64,000 nucleotides of DNA from Bacillota bacterium (GCA_023430975.1 JAEYYB010000036.1:1-64000), one strand, 5' to 3'. Positions 28,352 to 37,744 are shown, counted from the first letter of the stretch. The notes: generated from the letters alone by a model not told the origin. Numbers and translations: made by a program.

Positions 28352-29530
28352 TCAATAGTTTTCAGAGTTACTTCCGAATCTTTTAGCAACACACATTACA
28401 TCTGTCATGTTAATAACTCCATCTAAATTTAGATCGCAATTTCTATTAAAATTATTTTGACCTGCTGTTGTATTAAAGCATTTTGCAATTAAAACTATAT
28501 CAGACATATTGATGCATGAGTCAGAATTAATATCACCTGACCACATCTCTAAAGGATTATTTTTAGTGCTTATTTGACCATAATTATCTATATTAACAAA
28601 CCGTGTAAGATATCCAGCTCTGACTATTTTAATTGTAGAAGGAAATATGATATCAGATAAAGGGCCATTCACCTCAAAATACCCATTTTCATCGGTACTA
28701 ATTGGTATATCAGATGAACCTATAAAAATTTGGAAGTTTGAACTGATAGTATTTATATTAGGACTAATATAACCGCTAAAAAGCGGAGGAGTATACTGGC
28801 TAGTTTTTATCCTTATATAACATTTTTTTGATATTGTACCATCTGCCAAACTGCAAGTTATTACTGCAAAGCCTGGCGATCTTCCTGTTACATGACCTGT
28901 CTCATCAACTGCAGCAATATCGTCATTATTTGATTTCCATATAACTTTTTTATTTTTTACATTTTGCGGAGAAATGATAGGTAATATTTGACCAGAGAAA
29001 TCTATGCATAAATAATCATTAGGCCTGAAATTATTATTTTCATCTAAGCTCATTAACCCTGCATCTAGTACCGTGTTGATATAACTTTGGGCCCAATGAT
29101 TGTTGGTAACATCTTCAACAAAGATTTCTGTATTTGGTGTTTCATATTTTAGTGCTCTAGATAATAAAACTGCATATTCTGCTCTTGTGATTAAGCCATC
29201 TGGTCTAAATGTGCCATCACTATAACCCAATAATAATCGTTCATTAACTATTGCACTAATATATTGATAATAATCATTGTCCCTAGATAGATCAGAATAA
29301 TTTAGTGATATACTTAATGGTTTTAAATTTAATGCCTTAACAAGAAATTTGCATAATTCAGCTCTTGTAACTAATTTTGGCTCAGTATTAACATAAATTT
29401 CAAAGATATTATTATTGATAGTTAAGCTATTTTCAGCATATCCATCTAGAGCAAATACTTCTAAATTAGGAATTGAAATGCTACATAGACTTATTAAAAT
29501 AATTATTAATAAACGTAAAAATCCTTTCAT
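28352..29530 (-). CDS. Secreted SLH - BIG2 - X-like - dockerin protein
   Basis: The ATG at 29530 opens a signal peptide (about 1-28). Residues 36-165 are SLH repeats: a partial one ending VTRAELCKFLVKAL, a full one with GYSDGTFRPDGLITRAEYAV, and a degenerate third with NHWAQSYINTVL but no TRAE motif. A BIG2-type Ig domain follows (about 190-242). Next is an X-like module (about 248-325, with a GYLTRFVN turn), then a dockerin in the last 60 residues with calcium loops DINSDSCINMSD and DLNLDGVINMTD. SLH binds the wall and dockerin binds a cohesin, so one protein could tether a scaffoldin or scaffoldin-borne complex to the cell. Most known anchors combine SLH with cohesin, which makes this reversed arrangement notable. 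Confidence 0.85.
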   Translation of the reverse strand: MKGFLRLLIIILISLCSISIPNLEVFALDGYAENSLTINNNIFEIYVNTEPKLVTRAELCKFLVKALNLKPLSISLNYSDLSRDNDYYQYISAIVNERLLLGYSDGTFRPDGLITRAEYAVLLSRALKYETPNTEIFVEDVTNNHWAQSYINTVLDAGLMSLDENNNFRPNDYLCIDFSGQILPIISPQNVKNKKVIWKSNNDDIAAVDETGHVTGRSPGFAVITCSLADGTISKKCYIRIKTSQYTPPLFSGYISPNINTISSNFQIFIGSSDIPISTDENGYFEVNGPLSDIIFPSTIKIVRAGYLTRFVNIDNYGQISTKNNPLEMWSGDINSDSCINMSDIVLIAKCFNTTAGQNNFNRNCDLNLDGVINMTDVMCVAKRFGSNSENY

Positions 29531-29682
29531 ATGAAATCCCCCTAAATGAAATTCAATGTTGCACGCACTGTAACTCAGCGTATACCCTTAAAAATGAAAT
29601 TCAAATTTTTGTAGTTCGAAATAGGTAACAACTTCGATTAATTAAATTTGTGTACTATAGGCTGGTGTTAAATGTTAAATGC

Positions 29683-30438
29683 TCAAATTGTTCCGCTAAT
29701 TCCTTTTATACGCCAAAGGCTGTCTATTCTTTCAAATGAGATATTTAAAGTTTCTCCATTTTTGAAGGTAGCAACCAAAGTATCGCCAGACCATTTATAT
29801 GGTGTTTCGTTTTGATACAAGAAACTTGTAACAAATATCTTATGTTCAACCGAATATTGTTGGATCGCTTGAGATGTAACATCCAAGAATGTTTTAGCGG
29901 AGACTGGTTGAAACACATCATGTGGAATGCCGTAAAATTCTACAAAAATAGCACCGCCCTGGTGTGGCCCACGATAGTAACAAACATTATTATCATTTAA
30001 TGCAGCACAAATGATCGATAATTTGTGCCCATTATAACTTTCGGATAACTCAAATTGCGGGATTGTCAATGCTTCTAGACCGTATGTTTCCCCTAATTTT
30101 TTAAGTCGGTTAGCTTCTATCAACACATTTTCAGGCAATTGGCTCTTATTTGCCCAACCCCAGAGCCATGTGTTAGATGATGATGACTCACTCCCAATAA
30201 ACTGAACTGGATAAGAGTCATTTCCAAATGAGATTGTTCCTTGTGAAAAGTCTACGTTCCAGTTTCGTCCTTTTACTACTAAATCACTGCAAACTGATTG
30301 ATTTACTGAAACCTTTCCCAAGCAAGCAGAGAATACCTCAAAATAATTACTCTTGTCAATAGGTGTATCGCAATCAAATATATGTTTTTTAGTTACTGAT
30401 GTTTTTGGCTCTTTTCTAAACTTATCAAATAGCCCCAT
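29683..30438 (-). CDS. DUF6882-like protein
   Basis: I start at ATG 30438 (MGLFDKFRK), which has ggagga just upstream; a longer frame from 30474 has no site. The 251-residue cytosolic protein contains TWLWGWANKSQLPENVL, the motif I associate with the DUF6882 family of uncharacterised proteins that often carry an N-terminal short amphipathic MGLFDKF segment. The C-terminus has a small beta-rich domain. There are no catalytic residues to name. Isolated gene, function unknown. Confidence 0.6.
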   Translation of the reverse strand: MGLFDKFRKEPKTSVTKKHIFDCDTPIDKSNYFEVFSACLGKVSVNQSVCSDLVVKGRNWNVDFSQGTISFGNDSYPVQFIGSESSSSNTWLWGWANKSQLPENVLIEANRLKKLGETYGLEALTIPQFELSESYNGHKLSIICAALNDNNVCYYRGPHQGGAIFVEFYGIPHDVFQPVSAKTFLDVTSQAIQQYSVEHKIFVTSFLYQNETPYKWSGDTLVATFKNGETLNISFERIDSLWRIKGISGTI

Positions 30439-31282
30439 ATTGTCCTCCATCATCCATCTGAAATTGTATGCCATTTTAATCTTCTAGATAAAAATTTCTA
30501 CAATTAATTTTATCACTTTTTTTCTCAATATTCTATGAAATGCCTTTTGAGCTTTTAAATATAAGAACCTCTTCCTAACAAGTTATTATTAATTCAGTAA
30601 TCTTCTAAAACTTTGTTTTAATCATACTTACAATTCGAAGACATACCCTGTTAAATCTAAGTCATGGACGGTGAGGTGATTTTCGTTCAAAGTGAATATG
30701 GTTGCATTATTTAGCACTTTCACAGAAGGATAATTTACCTACGATAACATACAAAAGTTTTTACGATCTCTGGATAATGTTATATAAATGTTATATGGTT
30801 TAATCATTAAAGATCTATAATCTTATAAAGAGAGAAAGGACAGCTTTGCCTGGCATAAATTTTATGAACTTATTTACATGGACAACACAATGGGGGTGAT
30901 ATTTCGCAAGGAGAATTATTGAGCCAGTAGATAAAGCAACTTGAAAACTTAATATATTTATGATATATTAGTAACAAGGTGGTTTACATAAAATCGTAAA
31001 ATTTATGAAGTAAGAGTTTTTATCCATTCTTTGAAAAGCTTGCTTATTACGTACGATAAAGATTATTGCATATGCTTCGGCAGTATAATACCAATCTTAA
31101 TATATTTCTTCGAGAAAGTTGATGTGCGTTTTTCTTAAAGTTTCAAGAACTCTGAACTATTGCAGAACTATTTTATATGTTTGCATAAAGCCGAAGTATT
31201 AAATTCAAAGGGTCTAATTAATAGAATGCTGAACATCGATAGTGTTTGACTCCAAGATTATATTAATGTAGGTGGTGCTTTC
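30439..31282. other. Long non-coding gap
   Basis: About 800 bases with stops in all frames. A repeated gttatat segment near 30778-30800 and scattered hexamers give no clear promoter. I see nothing further that I can support. Confidence 0.4.
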
Positions 31283-31804
31283 ATGGCTACAAAAGAGCAA
31301 CTATATGCAGTTGAAAAGGATCTTATAAAATTTTGTAATAAAAATGAGAAATTCTTCTTTGAATTGATAAAAATTCTTAAGAAATATGAAGACAGGCTTT
31401 ATAGAAGTGGTTATATATCAAAAAGTTTCGAGGACTTGTTTGGGATTTTAAGGAGATTGGAAAGGGAAAGTAAAAATGTTAAAGAAGATATTCTTAAAGA
31501 AATGAAGAAAGATATAATAAAACTAGAGAATGAATTTTGGGTTGAGTTAGTGAGCTTTAATGCACTTTTAGATTATCACACTCATCTACATAATAGATTT
31601 GGCTATACAAAGGTTGTAGATATTATATATAAGGTTGGTAGACTTAAAGAAGAAGAAACAAATGAAATTTTAAAGATAATTGTTAACTTTATTGATTCTC
31701 ATTCAGAGGAGGAGATAATGGAGCTTCTGGTTGATGAGGGTAAAGAGTTAGTGGAATCAGTACTTGAACAAAAACGCAGAAGAATGAGAAGGCATGCAAA
31801 TTAG
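31283..31804 (+). CDS. Uncharacterised charged helical protein, 173 aa
   Basis: The ATG at 31283 follows aggtggtg. The protein is rich in Lys and Glu with heptad-like patterns (for example KNVKEDILKEMKKDIIKLEN), no signal peptide and no membrane segment. It ends in a very basic tail (KRRRMRRHAN). It is probably all-helical, possibly a coiled-coil or nucleic-acid-associated protein. I do not recognise the family. It has no operon partners and is flanked by long relic-bearing gaps. Confidence 0.55.
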   Translation: MATKEQLYAVEKDLIKFCNKNEKFFFELIKILKKYEDRLYRSGYISKSFEDLFGILRRLERESKNVKEDILKEMKKDIIKLENEFWVELVSFNALLDYHTHLHNRFGYTKVVDIIYKVGRLKEEETNEILKIIVNFIDSHSEEEIMELLVDEGKELVESVLEQKRRRMRRHAN

Positions 31805-32191
31805 AATATAATACAAAAGTATTTAGATATTAAGTAGGGGTTTAAAGTTTAACTTTCCAAGAATATACCTGATTAGTTAAATTGTGCTGAAACGAAGTGT
31901 AAAAAGTAAATGAGCTTGGAAGTTTGTAAAATAAGGGGTTCGGGGTATGGCACACGGTCAGTGGAATAATGGCCATGGTGACAATACTCTGAGGCTCTTA
32001 TTTTATTGTATATGGCGATATATGGTAGGGGTGAGGAGATAGGACAGATGGTGTTTGAATCAATAATTTGGTAAAATAGTCTTGATAAAAACAATCAACC
32101 AGGATATTTCAAATACATGCAAAAGGTTCTTACTATCCTGGTATGCTTGAAGTATTGGCAGGAAATTATATAAAGTTAAAGGATTAAGTTA
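31805..32191 (+). other. Degenerate gap before the Vat/GyrI relic
   Basis: There are short frames only. A 31-codon frame from ATG 31947 begins MAHGQWNNGHGDN, and another near 32110-32180 reads like protein (AKGSYYPGMLEVLAGNYIK), but neither has the length or start of a gene. Probably decayed coding DNA continuous with the relic downstream. Confidence 0.3.
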
Positions 32192-32401
32192 GGAGATTAC
32201 ACCTATTACAGCAAAAACCATGATAACCCGGAGAATTTCTATAATCATATTCAGCACCACTATGAGTTCTTAGAGGATAAGCTGATAATTGGCAGGTTCT
32301 GTGCAGTTGCAGAAGGACTGGAAATCCTGTGGAATGAGAATAAAGATGTGACTTCACCAAACTTTAAAAGCCAAATATGGATACCGGTTTTAAGAAAATA
32401 A
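32192..32401 (+). pseudogene. Chimeric relic: Vat-like acetyltransferase piece joined to a GyrI-like tail
   Basis: The frame from 32192 reads [20 protein letters not shown] and then [14 protein letters not shown], which is the entry region of Vat/CatB-type hexapeptide acetyltransferases. It passes directly into [13 protein letters not shown], which resembles the C-terminal end of GyrI-like effector-binding domains, and stops at 32399. No start codon is available. It looks like two gene remnants fused by deletion. Family calls are from memory of motifs. Confidence 0.5.
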
Positions 32402-32485
32402 TAATTATTATTTAAGTTAAAAGTTAAGTTATAATAGATAAAAAGCTTTCAGTTAAAGATTATGCATGAAATGGGAGATGATTTT

Positions 32486-33190
32486 GTGGAAAACATAATT
32501 GTTTTAAATATAAAATATAAATTTGGTGATATAGAAGGTATTATTCATCCTATTGTTTTAAAGGATAGCAATGAAATGATACTGGTTGATTGTGGATATG
32601 CAGGCTTTATGCCTATAATTGAAGATGCCATCAAATCACAAAATTTAGATTGTAAAAAGCTTACTAAAATCCTAATTACACATCATGACCATGACCATAT
32701 GGGTGCTTTGGCAGATTTTAAACAAAAATATCCCAATATAAAAATTGTTGCAAGTGAAATTGAAGCTCCATTTATTGCTGCAGAAAAGAAATCATTACGG
32801 TTAGAACAAGCAGAGGCACTGCAAGATACTTTAAGCCAAGAACAGAAGTCATTTGGAAAGGCTTTTTGTGAAATTCTAAAAAATATTAAGCCTGTTAAGG
32901 TTGACATATTGGTGCATGATGGTGAAGTCATGAACTGGTGCGGTGGATGTGAAATCATTGGTACGCCTGGACATACTCCAGGCCATATATCTTTATATTT
33001 AAAGAATAAGAGAACCCTCATAACAGGTGATGCAGCTGCATTAGAAAATAATCAGTTGATTATTGCAAACCCACAGTTTACATTAGATATTGAAAATGCA
33101 AATAAATCTATGTCAAAGATATTGGACTTTAATGCTGAAACTTATATTTGTTATCATGGAGGAATATACAAACGGTACAAGGATAATTAA
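32486..33190 (+). CDS. MBL-fold metallo-hydrolase
   Basis: GTG at 32486 has gggag eight bases upstream and is my preferred start; an in-frame ATG at 32462 lacks a clear site. The metal-binding motif is ITHHDHDHMGAL, followed by GTPGHTPGHISLY, LITGDAA and the final YICYHGG, giving a complete set of zinc ligands. At about 234 residues it resembles the glyoxalase II / quorum-quenching-lactonase-like single-domain group. The substrate is unknown. Its stop overlaps a downstream open frame at 33187. Confidence 0.8.
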   Translation: MENIIVLNIKYKFGDIEGIIHPIVLKDSNEMILVDCGYAGFMPIIEDAIKSQNLDCKKLTKILITHHDHDHMGALADFKQKYPNIKIVASEIEAPFIAAEKKSLRLEQAEALQDTLSQEQKSFGKAFCEILKNIKPVKVDILVHDGEVMNWCGGCEIIGTPGHTPGHISLYLKNKRTLITGDAAALENNQLIIANPQFTLDIENANKSMSKILDFNAETYICYHGGIYKRYKDN

Positions 33191-33423
33191 TATTATCAGC
33201 AAGATTCATTTATCAATTAGAAACATGCACTAGATACTATTCAAATCAAATTGCTCGAGGATTTTGTGCTGAGTTAATATCAGGAAATGAGTCGATAGAA
33301 GAATACAGAACAGTATCTATAGGTACGCCTAATTGGTTTAAGACAGTAGCTCCACCGGTTAGGAGCTTCTTACAAAAAATCATAAAAAGAAAATTTGAAA
33401 ACAATTTAAAGAAATATTTATAA
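33187..33423 (+). pseudogene. Start-less 78-codon frame, unrecognised relic
   Basis: From just after a TAA at 33184 to the TAA at 33421 the frame reads like protein (IARGFCAELISGNESIEEY, SIGTPNWFKTVAPPVRSFLQ) with a basic C-terminus. There is no usable start codon, so it is probably the 3' end of a lost gene. I do not recognise the family. Confidence 0.4.
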
Positions 33424-33533
33424 TATGACATGTAGTTGTCAGATTAAGAGTAGTATACTAATCTTATTAGGTTAAATGAAAAGTGGTATATGAAATTTGT
33501 ATACCAAAACCGATTCAGGGATGGTGGAAAACA

Positions 33534-34154
33534 TTGGACAAAATGGATTGCAAAAGGGATTTTAAAGATTTATACCTACCTAAGAATAGTCCTTCAATAA
33601 TAGAAGTACCGACAATGAAGTTTGCAGCGATAGACGGCGAAGGAGATCCCAATGGTGAGGAGTTTGCCTTGGCTACTGCTGCACTCTACAGCTTCAGCTA
33701 TGCGGTAAAAATGTCTTATAAAAGCAAGGAAATTCCCAAAGGATTTTATGATTATACTGTTTTTCCGCTTGAGGGTGTGTGGGATTTAGTGGATAAAACC
33801 AAACCAATATCTGACAAAACCAACTATGCATACTCCATTATGATTCGTCAGCCGGATTTTTTAGATGATGAGCTATTTGAACGGTTTATTACTGAAACAA
33901 AAAAGAAAAAGCCTAATGATTATCTTGAAAAAATAAAGTATATCACCATAACCGAGGGAATGTGTTGCCAGATGCTTCATTTAGGAAGCTATGATGATGA
34001 ACCTGCGAGCTTTGAAATGATGAAACAGTTCTGCAATGATATGGGATATGAGAGAATTAGCCTTAAGCATCGGGAAATATATCTTTCAGACCCTCGCAAG
34101 ACCGAAGCCAGCAAGCTAAAAACGGTGCTACGGTTCAATGTGAGGAAAAAATAA
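33534..34154 (+). CDS. GyrI-like small-molecule-binding domain protein
   Basis: The frame is open from GTG 33483, but family members usually begin with a segment like MDKMDCKRDFKDLYLP. TTG 33534 or ATG 33543 is therefore more likely; neither has a strong ribosome binding site. The protein contains VPTMKFAAIDGEGDPNGEEF, the signature of stand-alone GyrI-like (SOUL/AraC effector-binding) proteins, followed by YSFSYAVKM and VFPLEGVWDL. About 206 residues, cytosolic. The fold binds hydrophobic drugs or metabolites; the biological role is unknown. It may be cotranscribed with the radical SAM gene 50 bases downstream. Confidence 0.75.
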   Translation: MDKMDCKRDFKDLYLPKNSPSIIEVPTMKFAAIDGEGDPNGEEFALATAALYSFSYAVKMSYKSKEIPKGFYDYTVFPLEGVWDLVDKTKPISDKTNYAYSIMIRQPDFLDDELFERFITETKKKKPNDYLEKIKYITITEGMCCQMLHLGSYDDEPASFEMMKQFCNDMGYERISLKHREIYLSDPRKTEASKLKTVLRFNVRKK

Positions 34155-34204
34155 TAAAATATGTGCTTTAAATGGCTTGAGTAGTCAGGCAAGAAGGGTT
34201 GTAT

Positions 34205-35092
34205 ATGGAATTTATAACAGCAAAAACAATAATATCAGGGTATTTGGAAAACAACTCATGGTTTGGCAATAACTATAATATGAATATCTATAAAGGCTGC
34301 AGTCATGGTTGTATTTACTGTGACAGTAGAAGTGAGTGCTATAGAGTCGATAATTTTGACAGGGTAAGAGCAAAGGAGAATGCTCTTGCCCTAATTGAGC
34401 GTGAACTGAAATCAAAACGAAAAAAGGGAGTTGTTGGAACAGGAGCTATGAGTGATCCATACAATCCATTTGAAAAAGAATATAAACTTACAAGGGGTGC
34501 TTTGGAAATTATTAACCGCTTCGGGTTTGGTGTATCAATTGCCACAAAAAGCGATTTAATTATCCGTGATATCGACATTTTAAAGGAAATATCAAAACAT
34601 TCTCCGGTATTGATAAAAATTACGGTTACAGCGGCTGATGATGCCTTGTGTAAGAAGATTGAGCCCCATGTGGCCCCTTCCTCCAAAAGGTTTGAAGCGA
34701 TTAGAGAACTTTCACGTGAAGGTATTTTTACAGGATTATTAATGATGCCCATACTTCCGTTTATAGAAGATACTGAAGATAATATTAGCAAGATTATAGA
34801 GCTTGCTAAAAAGAGCGGAGCAAAATTTATTTTCCCTGCCTTAGGGGTAACACTAAGGCAGAATCAAAGGGATTGGTATTATAAAAAACTGGATGAGCTA
34901 TTTCCCAAAGTTAAAGAGAAATATATAAAAAATTATGGGAATTCATATGAATGCAGTTCGCTTAAGGCAAAGGATCTGTGGAGTTTGTTTCAGTATAAAT
35001 GTAATGAATATGGTATTCTTTACAAAATGAATGATATAATAGTGGAATATAAGAAGCCTTACCAAACAGCCCAAATTTCATTGTTTTCATAA
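34205..35092 (+). CDS. SPL-like radical SAM protein
   Basis: I choose ATG 34205 because aagaaggg ends six bases before it; TTG 34199 directly abuts that site. The iron-sulfur motif is CSHGCIYC (Cx3Cx2C, about residues 32-39), followed by GTGAMSDPYNPFEKEY, typical of the SPL/Rv2578c-type radical SAM family related to spore photoproduct lyase. The full barrel is present and the C-terminus ends AQISLFS. True spore photoproduct lyases are longer, so I expect an uncharacterised SPL-family enzyme, possibly in nucleic-acid repair, as inference. Confidence 0.75.
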   Translation: MEFITAKTIISGYLENNSWFGNNYNMNIYKGCSHGCIYCDSRSECYRVDNFDRVRAKENALALIERELKSKRKKGVVGTGAMSDPYNPFEKEYKLTRGALEIINRFGFGVSIATKSDLIIRDIDILKEISKHSPVLIKITVTAADDALCKKIEPHVAPSSKRFEAIRELSREGIFTGLLMMPILPFIEDTEDNISKIIELAKKSGAKFIFPALGVTLRQNQRDWYYKKLDELFPKVKEKYIKNYGNSYECSSLKAKDLWSLFQYKCNEYGILYKMNDIIVEYKKPYQTAQISLFS

Positions 35093-35093
35093 T

Positions 35094-35189
35094 GATGAGC
35101 AGCAATCATTAATTATAAAGAGAGCCAATGAACTGAAAGAAAAGTATCCGGATAAAGCATACTTGTTTGAAGCCTATATAAAAAGCTAG
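35094..35189 (+). pseudogene. 31-codon protein-like remnant
   Basis: Directly after the radical SAM stop a frame without a start codon reads ANELKEKYPDKAYLFEAYIK and stops at 35187. The helical, charged character looks coding, but it is too short to assign. Possibly a tail left by deletion. Confidence 0.3.
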
Positions 35190-35315
35190 CAGGCTGAATG
35201 TGATGAATTGGAGAATGAAATATCAGGGGTTATGATGATTTTGCAGGGAATAGATTGATAAATCTAAATCATTAGTGGAAATTAGTTGAAGACATAAGTA
35301 AGGGAGAAATACATA

Positions 35316-35891
35316 ATGAAAGAAAGCATTATTCGATGTGCATGGTGTACAGGCGATGAAATATATCAAAAATATCACGACCTGGAGTGGGGAAGACCGC
35401 TCCATGATGATAACAGGCTTTTTGAAATGCTTATTCTTGAGGGTATGCAGGCAGGCCTTAGCTGGCTGACAATTCTGAAAAAGAGGGAGGCCTTCAGGAA
35501 GGCATTTGATAACTTCGATATAGAGAAGATAATTGAATATGATGATTGCAAAATTGAAGCTCTCATGCAAAATAAAGATATTATCAGAAATAGGTTAAAA
35601 ATTCAGTCGGTCAAACAAAATGCAATTTGCTTTAAAAAGGTACAAAGCATGCATGGAAGCTTTGATTCTTTCATATGGAATTATGTTGGAAATAATCCCA
35701 TTATAAATTCTTGGGACAAAATATCCAGTATTCCTGCTTCTACAAACCTTTCTGATAAAATAAGTAAAGACATGAAAAAGCTTGGGTTTAAGTTTATTGG
35801 TTCTACCATTATTTATGCGTATATGCAATCGATAGGTATGGTTAATGACCACACAACAGACTGCTTTTTGTATAATAAAATAGATTCATAG
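35316..35891 (+). CDS. tag: DNA-3-methyladenine glycosylase I
   Basis: The ATG at 35316 follows aagggag. The 191-residue length is standard for Tag. It has RCAWCTGDEIYQKYHDLEWG at the N-terminus, GMQAGLSWLTIL in the recognition pocket (the Glu of LEGMQ stacks against the base), and HTTDCF at the end. Cys, His, His and Cys from the two ends form the structural zinc site. The enzyme removes 3-methyladenine from alkylated DNA. No operon partners. An R1 repeat lies 50 bases downstream. Confidence 0.93.
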   Translation: MKESIIRCAWCTGDEIYQKYHDLEWGRPLHDDNRLFEMLILEGMQAGLSWLTILKKREAFRKAFDNFDIEKIIEYDDCKIEALMQNKDIIRNRLKIQSVKQNAICFKKVQSMHGSFDSFIWNYVGNNPIINSWDKISSIPASTNLSDKISKDMKKLGFKFIGSTIIYAYMQSIGMVNDHTTDCFLYNKIDS

Positions 35892-35940
35892 GCAATTGTA
35901 ATGCCTAAATGTATGTGTTACTATATAAATGGCTATGATA

Positions 35941-36035
35941 AAAGTGATAAATCTATTACATTTGTCTGTCGCAAATCTCGTTGAACCGTTCGTTATTTGC
36001 TCCGCCAAATGTAAGATTATTAACACTTTTAATAT
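35941..36035 (-). repeat. R1 dispersed palindromic repeat, copy 2 (inverted)
   Basis: This copy is in reverse orientation and nearly complete. It starts aaagtgataaatctattaca and ends gtaagattattaacactttt, with the cgttcgttatttgctc core. Its two ends are inverted repeats of each other over about 28 bases. It lies directly before the probable leader of the MFS gene. Confidence 0.85.
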
Positions 36036-36054
36036 ATAAATGGAAGTTTCTTAA

Positions 36055-36272
36055 AAAGGGGTGCTATTTATATGAGATTCCGGTTTAATACTTTATGCAA
36101 CTAATTTAACAGTGCTTAAAGACTCTGCATGTGTGTGGAGTAATCGGGATTGGTCTGCCTATTTTTAAGATAAACTTTATCAACAATGGAAGATTCATAG
36201 TTACATGTGCCATATAGGTATGTATTTGAAGGGTTGTTATAGAGGGTGAGACAAATCTACCCTCTTTTTATT
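36055..36272 (+). promoter_or_regulatory. Probable leader-peptide attenuator for the MFS exporter
   Basis: A well-placed site (aagggg, 36056-36061) precedes ATG 36072, which opens a 10-residue leader peptide (MRFRFNTLCN, stop 36102). About 140 bases later a terminator hairpin (agagggt 36241-36247 with accctct 36259-36265) runs into TTTTTATTT, and the exporter starts about 100 bases further on. This is the layout of ribosome-mediated attenuation seen in front of several Gram-positive antibiotic-resistance genes. The pairing of an anti-terminator is not proven by eye. Confidence 0.5.
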
Positions 36273-36367
36273 TGCTTTAAAATAGTATGTAAAGAAGCTG
36301 AATATAATAGATATCAATAATTTGTAATGTGCTTGAAATTACAGCCTTTTGAGGAGGAATAAAAATT

Positions 36368-37612
36368 ATGTCCATAGAAAAAAGTATTGGTCAAGATGTA
36401 GTAAATGCTGATTGGAAGAATAAAATAATACTCTTCTTGGCCAGTCAGACAATATCACTTTTTGGATCATCACTGGTTCAATATGCAATTAGTTGGTATA
36501 TTACATTGAAAACGCAATCGGGTGTTATGATGACAATAGCAATTATTTGCGGATTTTTGCCGACATTTTTCCTATCACCGTTTGCAGGGGTATGGGCGGA
36601 CCGCTATAACCGTAAAACACTTATTGTTATGTCCGATTCCATAATAGCTTTATCCACCCTTGGTATCGCAATTTTATTTATGATGGGATATGATGCACCT
36701 TGGTTACTGTTCGTAGTATCTGCAGTAAGAGCTCTTGGAACCGCTGTTCAGACGCCGGCTGTAGGTGCTTTTATTCCTCAACTTGTACCGGAGGATAAGC
36801 TTACTAAGGTGAATGCAGTAAACAGCAGTATTCAGTCGATGATTATGCTGATTTCTCCAATGCTTAGCGGTGTTTTACTAACAGTGGCTACTATGGAAAC
36901 TATATTTTTTATAGATGTTTTTACTGCTGCAGCGGCGGTTTTGGTATTGATCCTGTTTTTACATGTGCCTATACATGCAAAAGCTTTGGAAAAGCAAAAT
37001 ACCAGCTATTTCAGTGATATGCATGAAGGCTACAGGTATATAAGAAATCATAGATTTGTGAAGAAGATATTCACGTATTGTGGAATCTTTTTTATATTAG
37101 TAGCACCTATTGCATTTCTGACACCGCTACAGGTAACACGTAGTTTTGGCAGTGATGTTTGGAGGTTGACAGCAATTGAGATTGTATTTTCCGGTGGAAT
37201 GATGCTTGGCGGTATCATTATGGCTTTCTGGGGTGGATTCAAAAATAAGATTTATACAATGATTTTGTCTACACTTGTTACAGGGCTTGGTACTTTTGCA
37301 CTTGGAGTTGCTCCAGTATTTTGGATTTATATGTTTTTTATGGCATTACTAGGAGTTTTTATGCCGATGTTTAATACACCATTTACCGTTTTATTACAGC
37401 AAAAAGTAGAAGAAGATTTCCTGGGCAGGGTATTTGGTGTTTTGAGTATGATATCAAGTATTATGATGCCATTAGGGATGTTGGTATTCGGTCCTGTATC
37501 CGATTTTATAAAAATAGAATGGTTATTAATAGGTACAGGTATACTAATGCTTATTGAGACGGTTTTAATGTTTGTTGACAAAGTGCTGATAGATGCTGGA
37601 GAGCCAATATAA
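36368..37612 (+). CDS. MFS exporter (MefA-like, MFS_3 family)
   Basis: The ATG at 36368 follows gaggagg. The 414-residue protein has about 12 membrane helices. The loop between helices 2 and 3 carries GVWADRYNRKTLIVMSD, the MFS signature, and the N-terminal FLASQTISLFGSSLVQYAISW is typical of the macrolide-efflux (Mef)/MFS_3 group. The substrate is probably a drug or secondary metabolite, moved by proton antiport; the specific compound cannot be told. A leader peptide and terminator upstream suggest antibiotic-responsive control. Confidence 0.82.
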   Translation: MSIEKSIGQDVVNADWKNKIILFLASQTISLFGSSLVQYAISWYITLKTQSGVMMTIAIICGFLPTFFLSPFAGVWADRYNRKTLIVMSDSIIALSTLGIAILFMMGYDAPWLLFVVSAVRALGTAVQTPAVGAFIPQLVPEDKLTKVNAVNSSIQSMIMLISPMLSGVLLTVATMETIFFIDVFTAAAAVLVLILFLHVPIHAKALEKQNTSYFSDMHEGYRYIRNHRFVKKIFTYCGIFFILVAPIAFLTPLQVTRSFGSDVWRLTAIEIVFSGGMMLGGIIMAFWGGFKNKIYTMILSTLVTGLGTFALGVAPVFWIYMFFMALLGVFMPMFNTPFTVLLQQKVEEDFLGRVFGVLSMISSIMMPLGMLVFGPVSDFIKIEWLLIGTGILMLIETVLMFVDKVLIDAGEPI

Positions 37613-37693
37613 TAATAAAAACAGAGGTTGTGGGGGATGATACCGAAAATTATTGTGAAGAATACACTATAGTTTCCCAGGTGCAAACAATAA

Positions 37694-37726
37694 AAAAGCC
37701 AGCTAGGATATTCCGAAGCTGGCTTT
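37694..37726 (-). terminator. Rho-independent terminator of the PPC protease gene
   Basis: A 10-bp perfect stem (aaagccagct / agctggcttt) with a 12-base loop. On the minus strand it is followed by ttttttatt, 19 bases after the stop of the minus-strand protease gene. Confidence 0.85.
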
Positions 37727-37744
37727 GCAAGTAATTACACTATT

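Noticed and set aside
31947..32042. 31-codon frame MAHGQWNNGHGDN as a small gene
   Set aside because: Short, no homologue I recognise, and embedded in a decayed stretch.
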